Positions 15,723 through 25,400 of a stretch of DNA of 64,000 nt are shown in pieces. Both the position numbers and the translations under genes were made by a program. Within the stretch, counting starts at the first letter, position 1. Each line of letters begins with the position of its first letter. Under the pieces are notes generated by a model. The model was not told where the DNA came from. It worked only from the letters and a program-made list of their open reading frames with translations, and made no database searches. The DNA is from Halomonas sp. QHL1 (GTDB taxonomy: Bacteria > Pseudomonadota > Gammaproteobacteria > Pseudomonadales > Halomonadaceae), in contig NZ_MINL01000001.1 of the NCBI RefSeq assembly GCF_001882345.1, forward strand, positions 1,697,705-1,761,704, given 5' to 3'.

Positions 15723-18700
15723 TTAAAAAAGTGCCCCCTTTACTTCCACCGAGCTCCCGTGACGGCTGGCCAGCACTTCTATACGGACTGGCATTTGCTC
15801 TTTGAGTTCGCTGACATGGGAGATCACCCCAATCATGCGCCCGCCCATTTGCAGTTCGCTGAGCATGGCGATGGCTTGGTCCAGCGCATCCTGGTCGAGG
15901 CTGCCGAAACCCTCATCGATAAATAGCGTATCCAGTTGAATGCCGCCAGCGTAAGCCTGCACCACGTCTGAGAGCCCCAGTGCCAGCGAGAGCGCTGCCA
16001 TGAACGATTCCCCACCGGAGAGCGTCGCTACCGAGCGGTTCTTACCGGTGTAGGTGTCGGCCACATCAAGCTCCAACCCCGAGGCTCTATTGCCCTTGGA
16101 GGGATCTTCCCGACGCACCAACTGATAGCGCCCGCGGCTCATGCGCACCAAACGCTCGGAGGCTTGAATCAATACGTCATCCAGCAACACACCCAGCACA
16201 AAGCGCTGTAGGCTAATGCGGTGCCCGGTACGGCCATTCGCTACTTCGCTTAGCGTGCCCCACAGCTGATACTGGGCTTCGAGCTCTGCCTGCGCCGCGT
16301 GGGCAGAGGTAAGCTTTTGGCGAATGCCGCGCAGCGTGGTTAGCCGCCCATCCAGCCCCCGCCAAGCCTCTAACTGGGCGTTCTCTTCCACTTGGGCGGT
16401 CTCGGTTAGTGTGGTAAACGCAGCGAGATCCGGCGGTGTTTTTCCCGCGAGCTGGGTTTGGTAATTCTCCAGCGCGCCCTCAAGCTCGGCCAGGCGGCGC
16501 TGGTACGCCTCTACCTGGCGAGTCAACTCTTGCCGCTGGGTGTCATCCAACTGCGCAGCCTGAAACGCCGCCTCATCACCAAAGGGGCTGGCCTGCAGAG
16601 CGGCTTGCCACTCTGCTTGGACCTGCCGGAGAGACTGCTCACTACGTTCGATTCGTTCATTTGCTCCGCGTAGCTGCTCTTCCGCCCTCGCCAGCTGGGT
16701 TTGGCTGGTCGAGAGTGCCTGCTGGGCGCTCTCCCAGGCTTTTTCAAGCTGGGCGATTTGGTGTTCCAGATCATTGAGAGTTCGGCGCATTGCCTCTGGG
16801 TCGCGGGCTTCTTCTGGCAGAGATTGACTCAGCTGGTCACGCTGGCTCTCTAGGCGCAGCGCGTCCTCTTTGGCCTTTTCAACCTCGGGTCGCTGGGCTT
16901 TAAGCTGCTTATCCAGCGCGCCCCACTCGCGGCGCAGCGCATCCCGAGCGGCAGTTTGCTGGCTAATCTCACGCTCTACGCTTTCTCTGCGCTGAACTTG
17001 GCGGCGCAAGCCTTCGCAGGCTTTTTGCAGTTCAATCAGTGGCTGGCTAGCCCATTCACCCAGCTGTAGGGTAAGCCGCTGGGCCTGCTCTGCGTTGTAG
17101 TTAATCTGCTGGGTTAGCTGATGGTGATGACGTTCGGCGCTCTGGCATGCCTGGCGAGCTTGCTCTTGCGCCGACCTGGCTTCTTCAACCTGCGCCTGGG
17201 TGACCACGTCTGCACTGTTGGCTGCTGGGACTGGATGCTCCAGGCTGCCGCACACCGGGCAAGGCGCATCCTGTTCAAGGGTAAGCGCTAACAGCGCGGC
17301 CTGCCCCTGGTGCCAGCGCATCTCCTGCTCAGTAGCGTGGCGTTCCGCTCGTTCTGCTTCGTTTTGCTGGCGGTTGAGTGCCTCCGTCGCCTGCAGCTGT
17401 TGCTTGGTCAACTTCTGCCCCTGCCGGGTGAGTTCATCCAGCTCTTGGCGCTGCATAAGCAGGTTGTGATGGCGACTTAGCTCCGCGGGGGCGCTGGCCA
17501 GCTGCTGAAACTCTGTTTGTAAACGCTCCAGGTTAACGCCGATCGTTTCGCCCTGCTGACGAATGCTATCTAGCTGCGCCTCATTGCGCTTGAGCGCCAC
17601 ATCGGCTTGTTGCCAGGCGGCCTGCGCCGTTTGAAAACGTGCCTGCAGCTCGCTTAGCTGCTGACCTTTATGGATAAATTCGCCCAGCTGGCGATGCCGT
17701 TCCCGCAGCGTGGGGAGCTCTGCCTGACGCTGGCGTGCCACTTCTAACGACTGCTGCGCCTGTTCGGCGTTAGTACGTTGAGTGGCTAACGCGGTTTCCG
17801 CCTGTCGCTGATCGGCCTGGGCGGTGGTTAGCGTCTGCTGTGCTTGGTCTAGGGCAGCCTTATAGGGGCGCAGCGCCTGGGCGTGGGTGCTTTGCGCTAA
17901 GCGCTCCTGAGTGTTTTCTATGTGAGCGTGCTGCTCAAGATGGCGGGCTTTATCCGCCGCGAGCGTATCCCGGGCCTCAAATTGGCGCTGCAGCGCCAGC
18001 GCCTCATCGCGCTGTTTTTCGGCGCTACGACGCTGCTGCTGCGCGGTTTCAAAGCGTTGCCGCGCTTGGTCTACCTGGGGTGTCAGCGCTTCAAGCTCTT
18101 GCCCTAACGCGGCTTCGCTCTCAAGCTCACCACCGGCGAGGATGCCGCTGATATGCTGGCGATGATCATTCACTGCCCGCTCGATTTGGTTGGCCTGGGT
18201 GCGCAGACGCTCTTCTATACGCTGAAAAATCTGGGTTTGAAACAGCTGGGAAAAAATTACTTCGCGCTCTTTGGAGCCTGCCAGCAGTAGTTCACGGAAC
18301 TTGCCCTGGGGTAGCACCATCACCTGGCGAAACTGGTTGGCATCCAGGCCGATCAGGGTTTGCAGCTCCGCGGTGGCATCGTTGACCTTGCGCGCTACCA
18401 GGCAGGATTCCACTTCACCCTCTGCCTTTAATCGCCACAGCTGGGCTTCAGCATTATGGGTGGTGGTTCCTTCGCCGCGGGCCTTGGGGCGCTCCTGCTG
18501 AGGCACACGGCGCACCCGGTAATCCACGCCACGCAAGCGAAAATCAAGGCTGACTTCCGTTAGCAAAGAGTTCTCAGCCTGATCGCAGCGCATCTGCGCA
18601 GGATCACGCTCATTACCCGTGGTCTGGCCATAAAGCGCAAAACACAGGGCATCAAGAATCGAGCTTTTACCGGCGCCGGTAGGGCCGTTAATCAGAAACA

Positions 18701-18788
18701 GCGGGCTTCTGCCCAGCGCGGTGAAATCGATGGTCTCACTGCCCGCAAAAGGCCCAAACGCCTGCATGGTGAGGGTTAACGGCGTCAT
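15723..18788 (-). CDS. sbcC: Exonuclease subunit SbcC (Rad50-like ATPase)
   Basis: A 1021-residue SMC-like ATPase of the SbcCD nuclease, which opens hairpins and trims blocked double-strand ends. Walker A is GPTGAGKSS at 35-43. Long Gln/Glu/Ala-rich coiled coils surround a zinc hook CPVCG at about 507-511. The ABC signature is in TLSGGESFMAAL, and Walker B is LDTLFIDEGFGSLD at about 950-963. Its start overlaps the stop of sbcD by 4 bp, the usual sbcD-sbcC arrangement. Length and motifs are standard. Confidence 0.97.
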   Translation of the reverse strand: MTPLTLTMQAFGPFAGSETIDFTALGRSPLFLINGPTGAGKSSILDALCFALYGQTTGNERDPAQMRCDQAENSLLTEVSLDFRLRGVDYRVRRVPQQERPKARGEGTTTHNAEAQLWRLKAEGEVESCLVARKVNDATAELQTLIGLDANQFRQVMVLPQGKFRELLLAGSKEREVIFSQLFQTQIFQRIEERLRTQANQIERAVNDHRQHISGILAGGELESEAALGQELEALTPQVDQARQRFETAQQQRRSAEKQRDEALALQRQFEARDTLAADKARHLEQHAHIENTQERLAQSTHAQALRPYKAALDQAQQTLTTAQADQRQAETALATQRTNAEQAQQSLEVARQRQAELPTLRERHRQLGEFIHKGQQLSELQARFQTAQAAWQQADVALKRNEAQLDSIRQQGETIGVNLERLQTEFQQLASAPAELSRHHNLLMQRQELDELTRQGQKLTKQQLQATEALNRQQNEAERAERHATEQEMRWHQGQAALLALTLEQDAPCPVCGSLEHPVPAANSADVVTQAQVEEARSAQEQARQACQSAERHHHQLTQQINYNAEQAQRLTLQLGEWASQPLIELQKACEGLRRQVQRRESVEREISQQTAARDALRREWGALDKQLKAQRPEVEKAKEDALRLESQRDQLSQSLPEEARDPEAMRRTLNDLEHQIAQLEKAWESAQQALSTSQTQLARAEEQLRGANERIERSEQSLRQVQAEWQAALQASPFGDEAAFQAAQLDDTQRQELTRQVEAYQRRLAELEGALENYQTQLAGKTPPDLAAFTTLTETAQVEENAQLEAWRGLDGRLTTLRGIRQKLTSAHAAQAELEAQYQLWGTLSEVANGRTGHRISLQRFVLGVLLDDVLIQASERLVRMSRGRYQLVRREDPSKGNRASGLELDVADTYTGKNRSVATLSGGESFMAALSLALGLSDVVQAYAGGIQLDTLFIDEGFGSLDQDALDQAIAMLSELQMGGRMIGVISHVSELKEQMPVRIEVLASRHGSSVEVKGALF

Positions 18789-19930
18789 CCTTGAACCTCA
18801 TCGCGCTGCAGTTGATTAATTAATTCCGCCATGGCGCTAGCCTGCTCATCGCTCATAGCCTCCCCGCTGGTTTGATTGAAGAAGTCGCTGAACATATCCA
18901 GGGCATCAAAGCGCAGCCGCTCGCGATCAAGCTGCTGATTGCCCCGAGCATCAAGCATGCCGGGCTTCTCCAGATGCAGCACGTTGGGATACACCTCACG
19001 CAGCTTGCCCATGGGGTCGAGAATGGCGCGACGATCGGCAAGCCGCACCAGCAGGTAGTCGTCGGCATTGGCGTCTGTTCGCCCCTGGACAATCAACGCA
19101 TTGATCTCGCCCTCTAATACGCGAACTTCACGACTCGGTATTAGCGGAATCTGTTCAATCTGGGTGACACCATTCGCGTCAATATCCACCAGCGTCACGC
19201 CTTTACGCTGGCTGGCTTCGGAAAAGCTATATTTGAGCAGCGAGCCGCTGTAACGAATATGCTCGCCACCGCGGTACTGGGGGCCGTGAAGGTGGCCAAG
19301 CGCCACATAGTCAAAGCCTTGCATAGGCTCCCAGGCGACGCTTTCGGCGCCGCCCAGAGTCAGCGGGCGTTCAGAATCAGAGGCGCTGCCGCCATCCACA
19401 AAGCAGTGGCTCATCAGTACGCAGGGGCGTGCGGGGTGGCGCTGCGCTTCGATGCGCTCGACCAGGTAGCGGTGGGCGCCGTCAAAGTCGCGGACCTCAA
19501 CGTTGAACTGGCTGCGCACATGTTCGGGGTCGGCGTAGGGAATGCCAAACACATCCACCTCAACGCCCTTAATGGTCAGCGTTACAGGCGTGGCAAAATC
19601 GGCCAGGTCGGAAAGAATATGCAGACCGGCCTGGCGCAGGTGGCGCGCGCCGAAACGAAGCCGCTCGGCACCATCATGATTACCTGAAATCATGATCACC
19701 GGCAGCTTGCGCTCTTCGCAGAGTGCGTGGAGCACCTCATCCAGCAGCGTTACCGCCGCTGCAGGCGGCACCGAACGGTCGTAGATATCGCCCGCGATCA
19801 GCACCGCATCGACGTTTTCCCGGTCGACAATCTCGATAAGCTGGTTGAGCACATGGCGCTGATCATCCAGCAACGACAGGTTGTGGAACAGCCGCCCCAG
19901 GTGCCAATCGGCGGTGTGAAGTAAACGCAT
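18785..19930 (-). CDS. sbcD: Exonuclease subunit SbcD (Mre11-like nuclease)
   Basis: A 381-residue metallophosphoesterase nuclease subunit. The metal-binding motifs run in order: HTADWHLG near the N-terminus, AGDIYDR, SGNHDG, MSHCFV and LGHLHGP. The frame is open to 19948 with a TTG, but the ATG at 19930 gives the canonical MRLLHTADWHLG start. It overlaps sbcC by 4 bp and works with it at DNA ends and hairpins. Confidence 0.96.
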   Translation of the reverse strand: MRLLHTADWHLGRLFHNLSLLDDQRHVLNQLIEIVDRENVDAVLIAGDIYDRSVPPAAAVTLLDEVLHALCEERKLPVIMISGNHDGAERLRFGARHLRQAGLHILSDLADFATPVTLTIKGVEVDVFGIPYADPEHVRSQFNVEVRDFDGAHRYLVERIEAQRHPARPCVLMSHCFVDGGSASDSERPLTLGGAESVAWEPMQGFDYVALGHLHGPQYRGGEHIRYSGSLLKYSFSEASQRKGVTLVDIDANGVTQIEQIPLIPSREVRVLEGEINALIVQGRTDANADDYLLVRLADRRAILDPMGKLREVYPNVLHLEKPGMLDARGNQQLDRERLRFDALDMFSDFFNQTSGEAMSDEQASAMAELINQLQRDEVQG

Positions 19931-20019
19931 AACAAGCTCAGCTGCCAATAGTGTAGCGGCATCATAACAACCTAATAGGGCTGCGTTTAGCGCTTGCGTT
20001 GAGCTTGTACAAAATGGTG

Positions 20020-20844
20020 CTACAGCGTTTTAGGTAGCTGACGTTTATGATCGGTGCGTTGATAGGTACGAGTAATGGTCGTGTAAGCCTGCTCGCTCAC
20101 CTCCTGACCGCTAAGAAACGCATCGATTTCAGCGTAGGTGACCCCCATTGCCTCTTCATCAGCCAATTGGGGTTTCAGTGATTCCAAATCTGCAGTGGGT
20201 AGTTTCTCTACCAGGGAAGCGGGCGCACCCAAGGTGGCGCCGATCTCTCTTACCTGCGCTTTGTTAAGACCGGTAAGAGGCGCCAAGTCGCAAGCACCAT
20301 CGCCATATTTGGTGAAAAAGCCCATCAGCGCTTCCGCCGCTTGATCAGTCCCCACCACTAAACCAGATTTAGCACCCGCGACGGCATATTGGGCGACCAT
20401 ACGCTGTCGCGCCTTGATATTGCCCAATACAAAGTCCCGCTGGGCAGCATCTTTAAATTCCAGCCCCCCTTCTTCCAGGGAATTTAGCATGGCGTCGCTA
20501 GCAGGCTTTACGTTTACATCTAACACTTCATCGGGGCCGATAAAGGTGAGTGCCTGCTGAGCGTCCTCTTCATCTTTCTGATCCCCGTAAGGCAAGCGCA
20601 TCGCGTAGAAACTTGCGTCGATACCTTTATCGCGGGCTTTTTCGACGGCTAACTGAGCTAGGCGCCCCGCAACAGTTGAGTCCACGCCGCCACTGATACC
20701 CAATACAAGCCCGTGCTGGCCTGTCTCTACCATTTGGCTGCACAGAAAATCGACCCGGGCATTGATTTCATTAAGCGGCGCTATAGATGCCTTCACCTGT
20801 AAATCCGACTGAATACGCTGTTGCTGATCTGCTTGATGAGTCAT
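20020..20844 (-). CDS. nadE: NH3-dependent NAD+ synthetase
   Basis: A 274-residue NadE that amidates nicotinic acid adenine dinucleotide to NAD+ with ammonia and ATP. The ATP-pyrophosphatase loop SGGVDS is at 51-56. GTDQAAEALMGFFTKYGDGACDLAPLTGL is the characteristic NaAD-site segment. There is no glutaminase domain, hence ammonia-dependent. The ATG at 20844 has a GGAGG 11 nt upstream; an ATG at 20862 lacks a ribosome site. It lies 38 bp after pncC on the same strand, joining two steps of pyridine-nucleotide recycling. Confidence 0.95.
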   Translation of the reverse strand: MTHQADQQQRIQSDLQVKASIAPLNEINARVDFLCSQMVETGQHGLVLGISGGVDSTVAGRLAQLAVEKARDKGIDASFYAMRLPYGDQKDEEDAQQALTFIGPDEVLDVNVKPASDAMLNSLEEGGLEFKDAAQRDFVLGNIKARQRMVAQYAVAGAKSGLVVGTDQAAEALMGFFTKYGDGACDLAPLTGLNKAQVREIGATLGAPASLVEKLPTADLESLKPQLADEEAMGVTYAEIDAFLSGQEVSEQAYTTITRTYQRTDHKRQLPKTL

Positions 20845-20882
20845 TGCTCGCTCTGCCTCCATGCGTTTATCGAGAACCGACG

Positions 20883-21398
20883 TTACAATTTATGCACGCG
20901 CGGCGCGTTTCCAGCCAGCACGTCGCCATGTTGCTGCGGAACCATTTCCAGAGCGTAGTGGGCGGCTGCGAAACGAACCTGATTTCGATCACCTGAAAAA
21001 CGCCGCGTTTCGGTGGTTAGGAAAACCGCCTGGTTATGCCGAAAGGCCCAGGCAAAGCATACAGTGCCGACGGGGATTCCATCGTGAGGCTCAGGCCCGG
21101 CAATACCCGTATTGGCCAGCGCCACATTGGCGTCATTATTATTTAATGCGCCCAATGCCATTTCGCGCACGGTTGCTTCACTGGTCAACCCGTAGGTCTC
21201 AATGGTGTCAAAACTGACGGCTAAGTAGCGATTTTTGGCCTCAGGTGAGTAAACCGCTAAACCACAGTCTATGGATTGTCCGTTGCCGGGTATTCTGGCG
21301 AGTTCGGAAACTATTAAACCCGCAGTACACGACTCTGCTGTGGCCATTATAAGTTCATGCTTTTTCAAATACTCGCTAACTGTTTCAAGCAGTTCCAT
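20883..21398 (-). CDS. pncC: Nicotinamide-nucleotide amidohydrolase (CinA C-terminal family)
   Basis: A 171-residue stand-alone CinA_C domain that deamidates NMN to nicotinic acid mononucleotide, releasing ammonia. The motifs TAESCTAG (about 20-27) and ANTGIAGPEPHDGIPVGTV are diagnostic. There is no N-terminal MoaB-like domain, so this is the short PncC form. The gene is directly upstream of nadE. NMN made by bacterial DNA ligase would be salvaged by PncC, and the product can return to NAD through NadD and NadE. Confidence 0.9.
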   Translation of the reverse strand: MELLETVSEYLKKHELIMATAESCTAGLIVSELARIPGNGQSIDCGLAVYSPEAKNRYLAVSFDTIETYGLTSEATVREMALGALNNNDANVALANTGIAGPEPHDGIPVGTVCFAWAFRHNQAVFLTTETRRFSGDRNQVRFAAAHYALEMVPQQHGDVLAGNAPRVHKL

Positions 21399-21631
21399 TG
21401 CTTATCTCCTTAATACGCCATGAAAACCTACTCTCTTTTTGGCAACTTTTAGGCACTATAGTTAAGCGCAGTGATTTGTCTAACCTCTCTGGTGAATATT
21501 AATATTTGTTATGCTCGCGATGGATCTAAACAACTGCCACCCCGTTCAATGGCGGGGCTATTAATCACTAAACAGCTTTATTGGCAGGGTATTATTAACC
21601 TAACTTTCCCCTACCTATTGAGGAGAACCAT
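21399..21631. promoter_or_regulatory. Divergent intergenic region, pncC / phosphatidyltransferase
   Basis: This 233-bp AT-rich gap must hold both promoters. A TATAGT element sits at about 21456-21461. No palindrome or leader structure stands out. Confidence 0.3.
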
Positions 21632-22255
21632 GTGCTTGATCGCTGGACAATGCCGCTTACTCAGCGCCCCTTGAGATGCATCGCACAGACGTTACTGAAT
21701 AAGCACATCACCCCAGACCAAGTGACACTTGGCGCTTTTGCGTTGGGTATAACGGCCCTGCCTCTGCTGGCATGGGAGCAATACGGGCTCGCGCTACTGG
21801 TGATTGTGCTTAACCGCCTGGGCGACGGTATTGATGGCGCCCTGGCACGCTTAGCGGGTCGCGCAAGCGACGCAGGCGGGTTTCTGGATATTGGGCTCGA
21901 TTTTGTTTTCTATGCCGCAGTGGTACTGGGTTTCGCATTGGCAAACCCTGGCCAGAACGCTCTCGCTGCAGCATTGCTACTGTTTGCGTTTATCGGCACC
22001 GGCACCTCGTTTCTCGCCTTTGCGATTGTCGCCAAGCAACAGGCCATAGAGCGCCCCCACTTTCCCAACAAGGCGTTCTACTATTTGGAGGGTTTAACCG
22101 AAGGCACCGAAACCGTGCTGGCGCTGGTGATTTTCTGCCTATTCCCTGAACACTTCCCCATTTTGGCTATACTCTTTTCTATTGCCTGCCTGATCACTAC
22201 GGCAACCCGGCTGTGGGGAGGTTACTGGACACTGCGCAGGCATGAAACAGGCTAG
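21632..22255 (+). CDS. CDP-alcohol phosphatidyltransferase family membrane protein
   Basis: A 207-residue integral membrane enzyme. The family signature DGxxARx8GxxxDxxxD is intact: DGALARLAGRASDAGGFLDIGLD at about residues 69-91. Five or six hydrophobic helices are present. The family transfers a phosphoalcohol from a CDP-linked lipid or alcohol; the acceptor here cannot be told from sequence. The GTG start at 21632 has an AGGAG site 6 nt upstream; ATG 21650 is a fallback. It lies upstream of the giant glucan synthase with a 168-bp gap that carries a palindrome, so it is probably not in the same operon. Confidence 0.88.
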   Translation: MLDRWTMPLTQRPLRCIAQTLLNKHITPDQVTLGAFALGITALPLLAWEQYGLALLVIVLNRLGDGIDGALARLAGRASDAGGFLDIGLDFVFYAAVVLGFALANPGQNALAAALLLFAFIGTGTSFLAFAIVAKQQAIERPHFPNKAFYYLEGLTEGTETVLALVIFCLFPEHFPILAILFSIACLITTATRLWGGYWTLRRHETG

Positions 22256-22334
22256 ATGCCTAAGGTGTTACCGCTGTATTAACGCTATCCAAAGAGCTCA
22301 TACAGCCTGCATAAGCGCTGTGAAATAGCGCAAT

Positions 22335-22348
22335 GTGCGCTAACGCAC
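22335..22348. promoter_or_regulatory. Palindrome GTGCG-CTAA-CGCAC upstream of the glucan synthase
   Basis: A perfect 14-bp palindrome about 75 bp upstream of the synthase start. The same core recurs upstream of both Crp/Fnr-family genes (38597-38610 and 39521-39534). The half-site geometry TGTGC-N6-GCAC equals that of Crp operators, suggesting a regulator of that family. Confidence 0.45.
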
Positions 22349-22423
22349 GGACGTAACCCCTGGGCGCGACCATTGTTCTAGAAAGGAAGCATCGTTTGTG
22401 CATGAAAATGCACTCTCACCAGG

Positions 22424-25400
22424 ATGGAATCTGTGAAACAACTTATTCGTTTTGTGCGTCCGCACCCAACGTTTGCAGCGCCATGGAACTCTACTACCCC
22501 CATCCGGGAAGAGCTCTTCAGCGCAGAGCGACTTGAACAGCACGCAGGCAGTTTGGCGCTAGACCAAGCAGTTACCAATACGCCCTCCAAGGTAGTTTCT
22601 TTAACACGACGGCTCAACGATAACGCTAACACCCTGTTGGACGTTTACCGCGCCAGTGCCTCGGCGCTGGCGAGTGGTCGGGAAATTGTGCCTGCCGCCG
22701 CTTGGCTGCTCGACAATTACCACCTGATTGAAGCGCAAATTCGTGAGATACGCAGCGACCTTCCCCCTGGTTATTACCGCCAGCTACCGAAGTTAGCCAA
22801 CGGGCCTTTTGCGGGATACCCACGGGTATTCGGTATCGCCTGGGCCTTTGTGGCACATACCGACAGCCATATCGACCTGGAGAATTTGCAAAACTTTATA
22901 ACCGCTTATCAGCGCGTTCAGCCCCTGACCATTGGCGAATTATGGGCGGTAGCGATCACGCTGCGAATCGTGCTGATCGAGAACCTGCGACGCCTTGCCG
23001 ACCAAATTATCAGTGAACAAACGGCGCGAGATGAAGCCGATTCATTGGCGGCAAAATGGCTAACACCCACCGATCAGCAAACCTCCCAGGCACGCCACAC
23101 CTTTCACCTGGAGGCCAGCAGTCTTCGCTTTCACACAGGCCCCCTGGCGGAACCCTTCACTGCTCAGCTTGCGAAGCGGCTGCGCGGCTTAGATCCGCGC
23201 AGCAGCCCGCTGGTTGATTGGCTCGATGAGCAGCTTAGCCGTCAGGGTGAAACCATCGACGAGATGGTTCAACACGCTCAGCAGCGCCAAGGCGCCGCCA
23301 ACGTTACCGTGCGTAATATCATCACCAGCATGCGCTTTGTTTCCAGTATCGACTGGGCCGAGCTGTTTGAAAGTGTCAGCTTGGTGGATACACGGCTACG
23401 CCAGCAGAGTCACTTTGATCAGCTTGATTTCGCCACCCGCAACCAGTATCGCAGCGCCGTAGAGCAGATCGCCCGAGGATCTCGTTACAGCGAGCTTGAG
23501 GTAGTCGAAGCAGCGCTCTCACTCTCCCACCAGGCAGCGGCTGGCACCAGCGACCCAGCCGAAGCTGCACGCCGGGGAGACCCCGGCTATTTCTTGGTTG
23601 GCTCGGGTCGTTTAACCCTTGAGCATCAGGTTCAGTTTACCCCCTCTTCCCGTCAGTGGCTGCGCCGGACGCTCATTCATCACGGTATTCGCAGCTATAT
23701 CGTACTGATGGCTGTGGTCACACTGACCCTAATGACGCTGGCCGGTGGACTACTGCTTTCGTTGCCGCTGGCGATAGGGGACGTGCCGTTACCTTGGCTC
23801 ATGCTCTTGGGAGCGTTTGGTTTCCTGCCCATTATGGAAGTCGCAACGCTGATCGTTAACCGCCTGATTATCTACTCTATCGACGCTCAACCGCTGCCTG
23901 GGCTAGACCTTGCCAAAGGCGTTCCACACCAGCTACGAACCCTGGTGGCTGTGCCCACACTGCTGACCAGCGAAGAAGATCTGCGCGAACAGATCGAGCG
24001 CCTTGAAGTGCACCACTTATCCAGCGGTGAAGGGGCGCTTAGTTATGCGCTGCTGCTCGACGGCGTGGATGCCTCTCAAGCGGAACTACCCCATGAGGCC
24101 GCGCTGTTAACGGCTGCTCAAGCAGCGTTCGACCAGTTAAATAAGCGTTACTGTCCTCTCGCCCTCGAAAGCGATAAATGCTTCTTTTTGCTCCATCGGC
24201 GGCGGGCATTTAACGCCAGCGAAAATACCTGGATGGGCTGGGAGCGTAAGCGGGGCAAGCTGCACGAGCTTAACCGCTTGCTACGTGGCGCCACGGACAC
24301 CACCTTTATCGACCCGCCACCACTGCCCAGTGACGTGCGCTATGTCATCACTCTGGATGCCGATACCCGCCTACCTCGGGGCGCGGCAAGCCGATTGGTC
24401 GGTAAAATGGCGCATCCGTTAAACCAGCCACGGCTGGATCATCAGCAACGCCGCGTCGTAGAGGGGTACGCGATACTGCAGCCTCGCGTTACTCCTTCGC
24501 TGCCCACGGGGGGCGAAGGCTCCATCTACCAGCGGCTATTCTCCGCGCCAGGGGGCATCGACCCCTACGCCGCCGCTATTTCGGATCTCTATCAGGATCT
24601 GGTCGGCGAAGGCTCGTTCGCCGGTAAAGGTATTTACGCGGTTGATGCCTTTGAAGCGTCGCTGGCTGGCCGGGTGCCCGACAATAGCCTGCTCAGCCAC
24701 GATTTGTTTGAGGGTGTGTTTGCTCGCGCCGGTCTCGCCTCCGATATTGAAGTGATTGAAGACTTTCCGGCCCGCTATGACGTAGCCGCCAAGCGCCAGC
24801 ACCGCTGGACACGCGGCGATTGGCAGCTGCTCCCCTGGCTAATAGCACCGGCGCTGCCGCTCACCGGGCGCCTGAAAATGCTCGGCAACCTGCGCCGCTC
24901 GGTGACGCCGCCGTTAGTCCTGGCAAGCCTTGCCGCTAGCTGGCAGATGCCGCTGAGCATGGCCATCACCAGCACACTTCTATTACTGGCCGTTGTCGGC
25001 GCACCGGTGTTGCTCTCCCTGGCGGCCTCATTCATTCCCTTCCGGGCGTGGTCTAAACTACGCCACCACTACCACCTTTGGTTTGATGAGCTAAAGGTGG
25101 GTAGCGCGCAAATTCTGCTACTGATCCTTTTTTTGCCCGACCAGGCATGGCGCATGCTGGATGCCATCGCCAAAACCTTAGTCCGCGTGCTGATCACCCA
25201 TCGGCGTCTGCTTGAGTGGACATCTGCCGCCCAGTCGATGAAAAGCCCGCCGCTGACGGTACTGGGCTTCTATCAGCGCATGGCACCCGGCACTGCTTTA
25301 GGGCTAGCGGTAGCCATTAGTGCACTCTTGACCGCTAGCCACACATGGCCAATCACACTGCCCATGGCGCTGCTTTGGTTGGCCGCGCCAGCAGTGGCGT

